Source of the DNA: Eudromia elegans
Lineage: Eukaryota > Chordata > Aves > Tinamiformes > Tinamidae
Direction: 5' to 3'
Length of the DNA stretch: 64,000 bases
NCBI GenBank assembly: GCA_003342815.1
Contig: PTEX01000120.1
Span: 2,040,039-2,104,038 of the forward strand
Shown: positions 48,501 to 59,109 of the stretch, piece after piece
Position numbering within the stretch: the first letter of the stretch is position 1
How the letters are laid out: every line of letters starts with the position of its first letter
Position numbers and translations under genes: made by a program
The notes under the pieces: generated by a model
Databases searched by the model: none
Seen by the model: only the letters and a program-made list of their open reading frames with translations
Told to the model about the DNA's origin: nothing

Positions 48501-51500
48501 TCTAGAGTTTATGAAAGAAGATATTAAAATGGACAGATTAAAAAAATAAACGAAATAGTAAAATGGGATTCCTGCAGTCCAACTTTACCTGTTAACCTAG
48601 TAACATATACCTACCTTTCCGGATTTCATCAGTAGGGAAGAAACATAAGACAGTATTCATTCTATGAATGATGTATCAAACTGATGTTTTAACTGACTAT
48701 CAAGAAACCTAAATTTAAAGCCAGTTTGAAGGTTAATGTTACATGAAATCAATCATATTCTGATGTTAGACTGGATATAGGAAATGCTAGAAAATTGAAA
48801 CAATTGTATATGGATTTTAGGATGTCTCATATCTGGCATTCCCTCAGGCTACGAAGAAATACAACATTGCAGACATTAGACAGTTTTCCATAATACTCAT
48901 TTCCTTAGTAAAAGCTCTGAAGTTTTTATAAATAACGTAAGATTCACTTTTAACTGAAGAAGATATTCTTGTATTTGAACAAAGACTCAAAATTATATCA
49001 GTACTTATCATAACCATGGACAGTTAAGCCAAAAAAAGTGCTATTGTGAACATTTGTTGGTTTTCTTTAAGACATCATGAAAATAATGGAGTCATAAAAT
49101 GTTATATTTAAAATAATCCATCAGCATGGCTGTATTTTATTGTCTGTATTATTACAATACATTGAGGAGAACAGTTACAAAATTATAACAATTATACAGA
49201 ATATCACATAAAAGCAAAGATTTGGTATTAATAGTGTATCTTTTTAGCTGGGTCCTTCATAGATCAGCAGCCTCGTTTTCTAAGCCCAAAGGGCTGCATT
49301 TCATTGGTTGATTATGTTACCATAGCATGTAAACTCCCCTGATCAGCTTCTAACCAAACTCTGAGTGTTATTTCAATGAGAAATAGACTGCAATACACAA
49401 ATGAGGAACCATGTTGAATTTTAAATATTGTTCTTTAGAAGGTTTCCTAAAGGTGTCCTACATGTTGTGTTGGAGTTAACATTTCATTTTTATACTGTCT
49501 TCTTTGCCCACATATCCCAAATGAAGGCAAAAACTTCAGCTGAATGGAACCATTCTTCTGAACAGTTTTTATTTATTTATATGCATTCATTAGCACTTTT
49601 CCAACTCATGTGTGATAGTACTAGCTTTACCAAAATTTATTTACGTTCTCTCATTGAATTTCAACAGACTTTACAACTGTGTGTTAGAAACTTCCTACTA
49701 TTTCTTTTTTGTTGTTGTTGTTATCCCAAGGATTTACATACTTGTAAATCCTTTACATACATCCTTCCTCCCAAGGAATCTTTCAGATCTTCTTGGGGTA
49801 TTCATATCTACAACCTCTAATATAGATATATTCATTTATATTAAAATAATGGTTTTCTTACTGTTTTTGACAAGGAAGTGTTTTCTAATTCCAAAAGGAG
49901 ACTGACTGAATTTGCCAGCTGAAATGTAGCTCATCTGTTTGTAACATTCTTCCTTCTCTCTTTTTTTTTTTTTCAATTGGAGGAAATTTTTTGGAGAACT
50001 TTTTGACCTCTGCATTTGTCAGAATTCCCAACAAAAGGTACTATGAGTGTTCAATGGGACTGAAAACAGGAATTAAAGCTGTAATAAAATGTAATAAAAA
50101 GTATGAGTGTAATGACAAATGTGTAAGCATTTTTATGATCCTGAAAGATGAAGTAGTTGTGCAGTCTTCTCATGTGTGGACTCATGTTGGTGCATGCCAG
50201 TCTTTGGTTTTAAAAATAATAATATATTAAAATGTAAAGCTGACAGTAATATCTCTGTACCAAATAAATTCCTCTTTAAATCTCTAGAGCTTCCAGCTGT
50301 ATATGGTTTCATCTTAGATTTTCTGAATTCAGAAAACATTTCTTTAGTCATGCCTTAAAGAACTACATCAGTAGCCCTTGCATGGCAGATCAGATCCTAA
50401 AGGGAATATGGAAATCTTCTAGCTTGAAGAGAGAGTAATTAAACAAAACGCAAAAGAGAATCTACGTCCTTTCTTCTAGTAAGACTTTCAGTTTTCTGTT
50501 TTAAGCTGTTTCTTGATTCTTGATCCAGAGGCTGCTAGATCAGATATTTGAGTGCACAATTTTATATTTCTTCAAACTTACCAATTTTTAAACAGGAAGA
50601 AGGACTCTATTCTCCTCTGTGAGCACTGCCCTAGACAATTTTATTTGCCTGATTTATTTCACAAGATAGAATGAAAGAACCTCAGAGAGGAAGAACCTCC
50701 TGTCTTTCTTTATGAGAGTAAAATTAAGTGAAGGATATCTTTTTTTTTTTAGGCACTACATAAAATTGAAATTAGTACAACTTGGTAGGGGGAGATGAGG
50801 ATGGCACTACATAACATTCCTAGGTGACCCAAGAGAAGTTGAATGAATGAGCCTACCTCTCTCCCGGGCTGTCCCGGGCTGTGATGCAAGATGAGAATGA
50901 TTTTCTGGATGGGAGAGAGGTAAATGGTGTGCTGCTGCACTGTTTACCTGCTAGGCCTCATGCTGGTTGCTTGGAGACCAGGTTAACAATTTCCTGCCAA
51001 AATATTATCGCTCTTTTTTTTTTATTTGGAATCAAAATACAATAGTACAGTGTTTCATTTACTAATAATCATTTTTTCTTTTGTTTTGTTCCTTGTTTCA
51101 TATACAAAATCAGAATTTATCTAATCTCAATTTAAGATAAAAGTTAAGACTCTAAGGGAATATTCCCAAGGACTAGTTGTAGTTTAGTGATGCTAATCTG
51201 CTCCTGATCCTTCTGTAATTGATAGAAAGAATTAAGCATTTATCCTGAGGATGAGAGGTGGAGAGGATTAACTATTAAGGGCACCAGAAGAGCATAATTA
51301 GTGATTTCAAAAATTCTGGCTGGGGATTTGAACCAATGATGTTAGTTTTAAGGGAAAATCCATCTATCTGAACTTAGTCCTTAATTTCACTGACAATCTG
51401 GCAAAAATGTTAACTAATAGTGAAGGAGAGTTAATTCAGGAATAATGATGATTTCTAGATTAAATATTGAGAAATATTTACTGAGCTTCCTTTTCTTGTC

Positions 51501-52856
51501 CAGTATCCACAGTTTAGGATTTTTATTTTTAATGGAATAAATTAATACTCAATCATAACAGGAAAAAGATCATCCAAAGAACTGAAAAACCTAATCCAGG
51601 AGGGTGTTTATTGTATTGCTTTATCAATTTATCATGGTTTCTGTAGTCTGTTTTACATTATTTTTATTGGATTGTTTTCTTTTATTCCTTTCTCTTCCTT
51701 TCCTTTCTCTCTAATAAGTGAAATGGAATATAGCAACATGTTGCATTTGTTTTGGGCAATATCTTTTGGGATGAGTTTTAAATCATATGAAATTAGTTTA
51801 TACTTTTCTTTCATTACTTACCAGCACATTTAACTTTCCATTTTAAGATCTTTTTTCCAGAATCAGTGGACGTAACCTGAGGACATTCATTTATAAAAAT
51901 AGAAAGATGTTGCCAAATGATTGTACCTGGTGGAAATGCCAAGGTGTACTTTTCTAGCATAGAAAGAATTTAAAAAAAAAAAAAAAAAAAACCACCAAAA
52001 ACAACCCTCTGTGGTAACATTTGTCAGAGTAAGGGATATAATTGGTGATATTTTATGAGAATATAAAAGAGAGAATATTGGACTATGTCCATTATTTTAC
52101 CTACTCTGGCATTCTTCTTCCATCATCAGCTTTCTTTACTTGATACTTCAGCTGAAAGCAAAACCCACCATAAAGCACCTGTACATTGTTTAATGTCATA
52201 AGCAGAGGAGAAAAGCTCTTTCCTGACTCCCACAGATTATCAATTTATGCCCTGAAGCATAAGATTTTATTATAATTATCTTAGCTTGCATAGTTGTAAC
52301 TGTTATTAATGATCATAAAGTTTTCACTTTGTGATATAAATGTATTAGAGAAAGGAATAAGATCATCTAAAAGGTAACTAACCTTGACTTCAGTCAGAAC
52401 TACAGATGCCCAGCAACCAGGCCATTTACTGAAGTGTTGAAAATATGTTTTTGGTACTGAGAGAAGTAAGTGTCTAATGAGGAGAGGAGGGGAAAGGAGT
52501 TCTCATTCTTAAGAGTCATTACAATTTTATGGATTATGAGTAGGTCATCTAAAGATTTACACAGAAAATGTGCAATGGCTGACATACTTTGAAATCGTTA
52601 GCAAGTGTAGATGGTAATCTAAAGAAAGAGGGAAGAACTGCATGCACAGGTTTAAACTGAACAGAAATTCCTCTTTTTTCTAGCATGAAGTGTACTTTTT
52701 TTTTTTTTTTTTTAAAATGCTGATGCCTCTAAAAAACACACTGGCTGAAAAATGACTAGTTTCATGTAGAAAAGAAGTGTAGAAATCAAAAGTTGAAACT
52801 GATACTGGAGCCTATGCAGAAAACAACATATGAAAAAGATGAGAGAGAGCTAAATG
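48501..52856. other. A/T-rich non-coding stretch
   Basis: No gene is recognised. The plus-strand frame at 49428-49820 (130 codons) is Phe/Leu/Tyr-rich as expected from A/T-rich DNA and has no family match. Simple runs lie at 49960-49973, 51971-51990 (A) and 52697-52713 (T). An inverted repeat with an internal duplication is at 50.86 kb. Confidence 0.5.
50854..50922. repeat. 12-bp inverted repeat with internal 10-bp duplication
   Basis: TACCTCTCTCCC (50854-50865) and GGGAGAGAGGTA (50911-50922) are perfect complements around a 45-base loop. CCCGGGCTGT is duplicated in tandem at 50863-50882, overlapping the left arm. A hairpin-capable structure in otherwise A/T-rich DNA. Confidence 0.8.
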
Positions 52857-52881
52857 GAAATCCCACCCAAAAATGGTACAT

Positions 52882-52959
52882 AATCCAACCAGAGGGTGAA
52901 CGGAGGCTTGGCTTTAGGATGCATTGGGAAAATTTCAAGGACTGTTCCAGAAAAAAAAA
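52882..52959 (+). mobile_element. A-tailed interspersed repeat, plus-strand copy, family unknown
   Basis: AATCCAACCAGAGGGTGAAC, then GGAGGCTTGG, GATGCATTGGGAAAA and TTCAAGGACTGTTCC are followed by A9. A partner with about 85-90% identity lies inverted at 53488-53563. Both end in poly-A right after the same final word, so this is the 3' end of something retroposed through RNA. Similarity further upstream (to about 52850) is weak. It is not CR1. Candidates are a SINE, an unrecognised LINE 3' end or a family of retrocopies. Confidence 0.6.
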
Positions 52960-53403
52960 GTGTATATATTTATAAATAAAAATATATAATATATCTCCTG
53001 TGGTCATTAAATATATTTCCACCAACAAAGTCTTTTGTCCATAATCCTAAATGCATTAAGAGAATAAACATTCAAACTTTTTTTTTCTTGTTCTTTATAG
53101 TTCCCAGCACAGCTCATTATTCTTTTTTTCTCCAACTAGTTAAAAATACAAATGTACTGTGTTGCAAAGACTGAGCATGTTATACAATTTAGGAATTAGA
53201 AGATTTTTCATTTAACTTTTCTGAACAAAACTGTCATCTGCTAATAGGTGTGTGAAATGTGTGATATTCTGTGTCTACTAGTCTCTCCTTTTCATGCCTA
53301 GGTTGACTCTTCAGTAGGGGTCTACCTGTGCCTGTTTGGCAAATACATTAATGAGATAGACAGAAAATTTCTGAATATATGTCACTGAAACAATATTAAA
53401 CTA

Positions 53404-53487
53404 TATACTATATATATAGTACGTGTGTGGATACACACACACACACACTCTCTCTCTCTCTTTTTTTTTTTTTTTTTTTTTTTTTTT
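53404..53487. repeat. Compound microsatellite (TA)n (CA)n (CT)n T27
   Basis: TACTATATATATAGTA is followed by ACGTGTGTGG, then (AC) at about 53432-53447, (CT) to 53460 and T27 at 53461-53487. The T27 is the tail of the inverted repeat copy on its right, read on the minus strand; the CT and CA repeats probably grew from that tail. Confidence 0.85.
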
Positions 53488-53563
53488 GGAGTAATCTTTG
53501 AATTTTTCCCAATGCATCCTAATGTCCTAATGCCAAGCCTCCATTCACCCTCTCGTTGGATTC
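53488..53563 (-). mobile_element. A-tailed interspersed repeat, minus-strand copy, family unknown
   Basis: Read on the minus strand it carries AATCCAACGAGAGGGTGAAT, GGAGGCTTGGCATTAGGA, GATGCATTGGGAAAAATTC and then a 27-base A tail. It matches the plus-strand copy at 52882-52959, with an extra 8 bases where ATTAGGAC has been duplicated. The intervening segment of about 530 bases is A/T-rich. The two arms form an inverted pair. Confidence 0.6.
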
Positions 53564-55470
53564 TGGTCCATCAACTTGGACAATTATTCCCGAGCTAACA
53601 AGAAGAGAAGATGTGATTCTGTGGAATCACTGAGGAAATTGGACTCTCTTGTTTCTTTTCTGAGGTCGTTTACCATAGAAGTGCAAAATACCTTTCCATA
53701 GTACCTGCAACAATTGAGTGTGGATCCTTGAGTTCATTTGCCTTTGTTTTTAAGTCAGTATCTGTTACTATGTCACAATCTTTATGGAATAAGAATTTGT
53801 CTTGGCAAGAAATCCACAATGTAACACTATTATAACCTGAAAAGGATTAAGCTATAACACATTTCAAATTATCTTCATAATTCACTAGATATCAATAAAA
53901 CATAGGTACATAATTGACATATATTTATTTATATACACATATAAATGTTTATATCCTACTGTTGCACAGGAAGAATTAGGAAAAAATTAGGAATCAGTAT
54001 GTGTGTAATAGAAATGTCACAAGTCAGTAGCAGCATTAGAGAGCAGAGCTGTTGAAGTTCAGGAGCAGAATGATACCAGAGATATTAAAACTATTTGAGT
54101 GAATGAATGACTACTGACAGAAAGTTGTGTAACATCCTAGTGAAGGTATTCATAAATATCAGTATAGGTAGAGCTGCCCTGAAATTGTATATAAGGCCAT
54201 AAAGAAATAGTTAAGGGCACTAGCATCACTTCAGTAACCTGCAGGCAGACTGATCATTCTTGTTTCCCAAACCCTACTGATACCTACATATGTATTGCCT
54301 TATTATCATTAATGCAAACTTATTATGAGCTTAGTATTTCGTCTAAGGTTTTGTTGCTTGTTTTTATCTGGCTAAGTTGACAGTTTAAAGACCTTTAAAG
54401 TCAAAATATGTTAGGCTCTTGCATTAACATCCTAACTGTGTGCCTCATGATCTTCAGGTTAAAATGTGAAAAACATTTCAGCAGTAGTCTCTTGAACCCT
54501 ATTAGGGTTACATTATCAGCAGATGTCCAAAAGAGTTTGTTAGATATTCAGAAGTAAATCACAAAACTTTATTTCCCTGTAGAAATCTAATACTGTATAC
54601 TAAGCACTATACAGGAAAAAAGAAGTGTATACATATGTGACACAGAAGTAGGCATATTTTGAAGCAATAAATACAATCAGGATTGTGTTTGTTGGAAGTT
54701 GTTAGTAATAGATCATTTCAAAAGGAAAAACGATGCCTACAAATGCTTTTTGAAGTGGCATTTTAAATAAGGTTCAGGAAAGGGTCAACTACACACTATC
54801 TAAGACAATAATTCATACTAAACTGTAATATAGTAAAGTTTTTCTTATTCAGAGACAGATGAAGGAATAAATACTAATACCAACTTGTCATCCTAATAAA
54901 CTCCATGACACAGCTGCAGGTACCCCAAGTGAATTGGTTCCCAGAGACCTAGAAAGCAAGTCCTTTGATCTTTTGGCATCTCTTTTCCCTTCCATAAAAG
55001 AATATACTTGAAAGAGACATTTTCTACCAAGTCAAAATTTTAAGGTGATGGAGTTTCATTAATTAGTTTTACATAATGATCATTTCAATTCTAACTGCAA
55101 GACAAAAATCTATGCAGAATATTTCAAAATTGCATTTTCTTTTTTGAAAGATGCACACAGTTTCTTTCTAGAGTTCTTTTCTCAAAATCATTTTACTAAG
55201 CTATTTGCAAAAAATCAATTTCATCAAGATCTTGAGTAAATTTCAGACAGTGCTGTCAAGAAGGGATTTTGATGAAAATTCTCCTATGTCTCAAAAATAA
55301 TAACAAAAATACTCAAGACATATAAAAATGCTTATAATATCATTCTTGAAGGCCTTGCTGAAGGTTGTGGAAAATTTGTGCGGACCTGGGAGAAACCCAG
55401 GGTTGGTTGCTGCTAATCTGTAAAGGGGGAATAAGCAAGGGCAACTACAGGAGGTCTTAACTCCTCCTGG
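53564..55470. other. A/T-rich non-coding stretch
   Basis: No gene, RNA or recognised element is seen. Composition is typical of the gene-poor part of the window. Confidence 0.5.
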
Positions 55471-55584
55471 GAGGATCTCTGGCTAGGTGGAGCTGCACCT
55501 GTTGCCAGGGAGTGTAGAGTCCCCTTCTCTGGATACACTCTAAACACATCTGGATATGATCCTGTGCAGCCCAATGAAGGTAAC
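55471..55584 (+). mobile_element. CR1 LINE, left part, split by an LTR
   Basis: Diverged CR1 3' sequence: GCCAGGGAGTGTAGAGTCCC, CTTCTCTGGATACACTCTAA and GATCCTGTGCAGCCC match the CR1 block that precedes the 'ttggactagatgatc' tail. It continues after the LTR at 56232. The last six bases (GGTAAC) are the target-site copy. The left boundary is approximate. Confidence 0.75.
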
Positions 55585-56231
55585 TGTTGGGGTTTGTCCC
55601 CAATAACCCTCTTTCGGCTTATGCGCAAGGCAGGATTTGATTATGCTGAAGGCATGCCTATGTATATAGTTTGTTCATGGTTCACTGTTTACAGTTGGTT
55701 GTTGGGGGAAAAGGAATCTAAAGGAAAGTTCCTGAAGAATCTGGAACGTTCTTCGAGGTATAGTTATCTGCCAAGGAGTTTCAGCGCTCCAATCATCAGG
55801 CAGAGACTCCTGAGTGACAGGATGAGAGCCTATAGGGGGCTGGGGAAGGGCCCGTCCTCAGCCTATTGGAAACTCTCCTCCAATGTTATAAAGTTATAAA
55901 ACACTTGTTCCTAGTGCAATAAAGGTTCGTCTCATGGTTGGAGAAATCCCTGGTGGTCTGTGTCTCTTTGTGTGGAAGGTGCGTGAGTGCCGTGTGATTG
56001 GAGACGAACCCCCTCACCCTCCTAGTGTGTTTTCCCTCCTATTCCCTGCTTCTTTCCCTACCCTCTTGAACCTTGTGGCTTCCCCCCACCAACGACAGAA
56101 AGAGGATCTTTGGAGGAGTGTGTCTCCTTCGGAGATCAAGGCTATACAGGAGCCTGCCTTTTGGTATCCAGCTCGAGTGACAGTGTCGGGCAGGCATAAG
56201 TGGCTGGGTCTACGGAGGGCCAACGCCTGCA
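55585..56231 (+). mobile_element. Solo LTR of an endogenous retrovirus, 647 bp
   Basis: The element begins TGTTGGGG and ends CGCCTGCA. Exact six-base target-site copies GGTAAC flank it (55579-55584, 56232-56237). The core promoter lies at a CCAAT box (55880-55884) and TATAAA (55887-55892), with AATAAA at 55918-55923 and a GT-rich element after it (about 55940-55990), giving plus-strand orientation. The part after the poly(A) signal is long (about 300 bases) and pyrimidine-rich in the middle. No internal viral genes adjoin, so it is a solo LTR. It differs from the 27 kb LTR in sequence and is probably another family. Short open frames inside it are not coding. Confidence 0.87.
55880..55923 (+). 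promoter_or_regulatory. LTR core promoter and poly(A) signal
   Basis: CCAAT, TATAAA and AATAAA lie within 44 bases. As in the first LTR, the poly(A) signal follows the TATA box closely, so transcripts would start at or next to it and R would be very short. Confidence 0.6.
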
Positions 56232-56308
56232 GGTAACCTTACTTGAGGAGGGAGATTGGACTAGATGATCTCTAGAGGTCCCTTCCAATCTCAACCATTC
56301 TGTGATTA
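56232..56308 (+). mobile_element. CR1 LINE, right part (3' end) after the LTR
   Basis: After the GGTAAC target copy the sequence resumes CR1 with GGGAGATTGGACTAGATGAT, CTCTAGAGGTCCCTTCCAAT and CAACCATTCTGTGATT. Joined in order with 55471-55584 it is one CR1 copy cut by the LTR. Confidence 0.92.
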
Positions 56309-59010
56309 AATAAATTTTATGTGAAAAGATGCCTTTAAAAAAAAAAGGCTTCTCTGTATTATATATTGTTTTTCATTACTTTTATCATCTCTATATTTTA
56401 ATTATGTTTATTCATTGGTCTGTATTATATCTTAAACTACCATGCTAGGCTGATTTGTAATCTTCCTCCTGTTTAATTATCATCATCATTTTATCTTCCT
56501 CAAAGCTGAAAAATTGAGTAAATATTAAAAATATTTTAGATTCTTGAAAAGATTTTTTTTACAAAGTAGAATATAGAAGTGGATGCTTTATTCAGTTTGA
56601 TTCAGACTATATTTTGATCTAATTGTGAATTAAATATTGTATTAAGTGCTGACAGAGATCACAGAATGCACTCATGATGAATGAGACATTGATTTGAGAA
56701 ATAACTTCCAAGAAGTAACAAAAGCAACTTATCATTAATGTTTCAGAGAAAATGGGAATCTTTCAGATCATCACTCCAAACCATCAAGGATTTTATTTGT
56801 TGTTAGTGAAATTGAAGTGAATGACAAATAAAATATTTTCTCATCCCGATACACTTATTTTTTGAAAAGTTTTAGCTCAGTAGATTAAATAGTTAAAACA
56901 TGAAGAAATTGAGATAAAACATGAAGAAATGTAAGTTGTGGAAAAAAATACCAAACACCCAAAAAGCAAAAATACTTCTTGTGCGTTTAGCCAACTAGCC
57001 TAAGTCTACTTTTACAGGGCACTGAGAAGAGATGGATACCTGCAGAGATTGACTTTAGCTATCTGAAGTTGACTCCATTGTCTGGAATAGAATTTCACCA
57101 TCATCTTAGTGCCCTCTTACCATGTTAAGGTCAGTTCTGGTCACCCTGCCTCGTAAATGTAGATGTGAGAATTGTAACAGGAAAGGAGCCAGCATATCCC
57201 CTGGTGGGGCTTGCTAGGGAACCTGGTCTGCAGGGCACATTGGAGAGTGCCCTGCTCTGGGCTGGCTCCAGTTGATATGCCTCTTTTAGGAAGCAAAGAT
57301 TCTCTCTCTGCTGTGTCAGTTAGGTTTTGATAATCTAACCATTAAGTGAGCTGAATAGCACCCTAAGCTAATTGACTCCAAAATATTTAAGACAAGCTTT
57401 CTTAAGGAACTGAGCTTTGTTCAGATAGATTTTTGGTCATGCAGGTGGCTTTTGCTATGCCTGAATAGTCAGAGATCCTTTGCAGTTCATTGACTCAAGT
57501 TTGTGGTTTCCAGAGATCCATCAGTGTCATGTCATATTAGTGATATTTATCAGAAGATTAATAGCTCTGAAGAACAAAAATCATTTTATCGTGCTGAAAG
57601 CTATTGCATATGTAATATGCATATGTAATATGCATATGTAATATGCATATGTAATATGCATATGTAATATGCAATATGTGACTATTCAGCCTTAATATAT
57701 AACATTATAGAAAACTTTACTATCCAGTAAGAATAACTACAGATGCAGAGACTGAATTCAGTCACTGAACTGCAGAATATGGGAATTTTAATTCAACTTT
57801 AACTGAGAGATCTCAAAAAAATCTTAAGGACCTGTTAACTATTTAATACTTATGTGTAAATAATATATTTTTTCTAAGTAGGACTTTTTTTTTTCTCTGT
57901 AAAGTATAATATGATATTGATGGAATATTATGGCTTTATCCAACACATGAAATTTTAATGCTTAAAACATTTTTCACAAACTACACCTCTATGCACATGT
58001 ATCTGATTTATCCTTTGAATTATTTCTGTGTTACACAGAAAGGACATGTAGGTTTTTGACCCAAATTTTACTTAAATTTTGCTGCTTTAGCTGTGACCTA
58101 ATTTAGATCTGTTTCAGGCATGTTTATAGAATACTCAGCATTTGGACCATATGGCGCAGTTGATACACAGATCATCATTTGAACCTTCTGTAGATTTAGA
58201 CTCCAAAGTGTTCATAATCTTGAAATTGAAAACTAACTTTTGAATTTACCAAATACCATGGAACACACATGTAATCCTAGAAGCTTTTCACAATGAATCA
58301 AGCATTAAAGCTCTAAACTCGCTGTAAAAGAAAATTCCATCTCTTTCTGATCCCTATAAATAGCATTGTTCATAGAAATAGTAGTCTGCTGCTTCTTAAT
58401 TTCTACCTGAGTAATTAACTATTTATGTAATTAAATATCTATATCTGACTTTAGTATAGGTATTGCCTGCAAGCACTGAATTATAGATTTAAGTTGCCTT
58501 CAAATAACATGATTAGATGTATATACAAGAACATCATATATGCACTTTTGAATGAACATACCAGATAATCCTACTTATCCTGAAACTGGTATCAATCTAA
58601 CTGAATAGGGAAAATATAATCTGGTCATCAAAAAACCACCGCATACTTGCATATGCATGCAAGAAGGAAGAAGTTGTGGGCCTAACAAGAATCTCAGATT
58701 ATCATCCACCTGCTCCTGACAGGACATTCAATTAAATGCACGTTATGCATATAAAGTAGTATATGCATGATTATATATATTATATAAACTTATTTTTATA
58801 TATTATATAAATGATTATATTTATATATGTATGCATATAAGCTATTATATAAGGAATTGCACATATACATGCACTTGTAAAATATATACACACGCTAAAA
58901 ATTTATGACTTTTTAAAATCTATTCTTAAAGATGCAATGAGACTATCCTAGTTCATTATTATATAGGATGTTTTTATTCCTTTGTTGTAGATATTGACCC
59001 CTGTAAAATC
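56309..59010. other. A/T-rich non-coding stretch
   Basis: No gene is seen. It holds the 13-bp minisatellite at 57.6 kb and A/T simple sequence at about 58740-58860 (TATATTATATAAA words). Confidence 0.5.
57606..57670. repeat. 13-bp minisatellite, five exact copies
   Basis: GCATATGTAATAT is repeated five times without change and followed by a partial copy. Each junction makes ATATGCATAT, a palindrome that resembles POU/octamer sites. No mutations between copies suggests recent expansion or homogenisation. Confidence 0.95.
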
Positions 59011-59109
59011 CTATTCATGGAATCATAGAATGGTTAAGGTTGAAAGAGACCTCTAGAGATCATCTAGTTCAACCTTCCTGCTCCAGCAGGGACACCTAGA
59101 GCTATTCAT
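59011..59109 (-). mobile_element. Very short CR1 3' fragment with possible target-site duplication
   Basis: On the minus strand this is the last ~80 bases of CR1: CTCCAGCAGGGACACC at the right, GACCTCTAGAGATCATCTAG in the middle and AATCATAGAATGG at the left. CTATTCAT flanks it exactly (59011-59018 and 59102-59109). It is a severely 5'-truncated insertion of about 83 bases between two 8-bp direct repeats. Confidence 0.9.

Noticed and set aside
49428-49905. Overlapping plus-strand frames of 130 and 97 codons
   Set aside because: Phe/Leu/Tyr/Ile-rich content typical of A/T-rich DNA; two frames are open at once, with no domain.
55564-56236. Two plus-strand frames of 111 and 100 codons
   Set aside because: They lie in the solo LTR, which is non-coding U3/R/U5 sequence.
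57606-57678. Regular repeat array as CRISPR
   Set aside because: Units are head-to-tail without spacers, and the sequence is vertebrate nuclear DNA.
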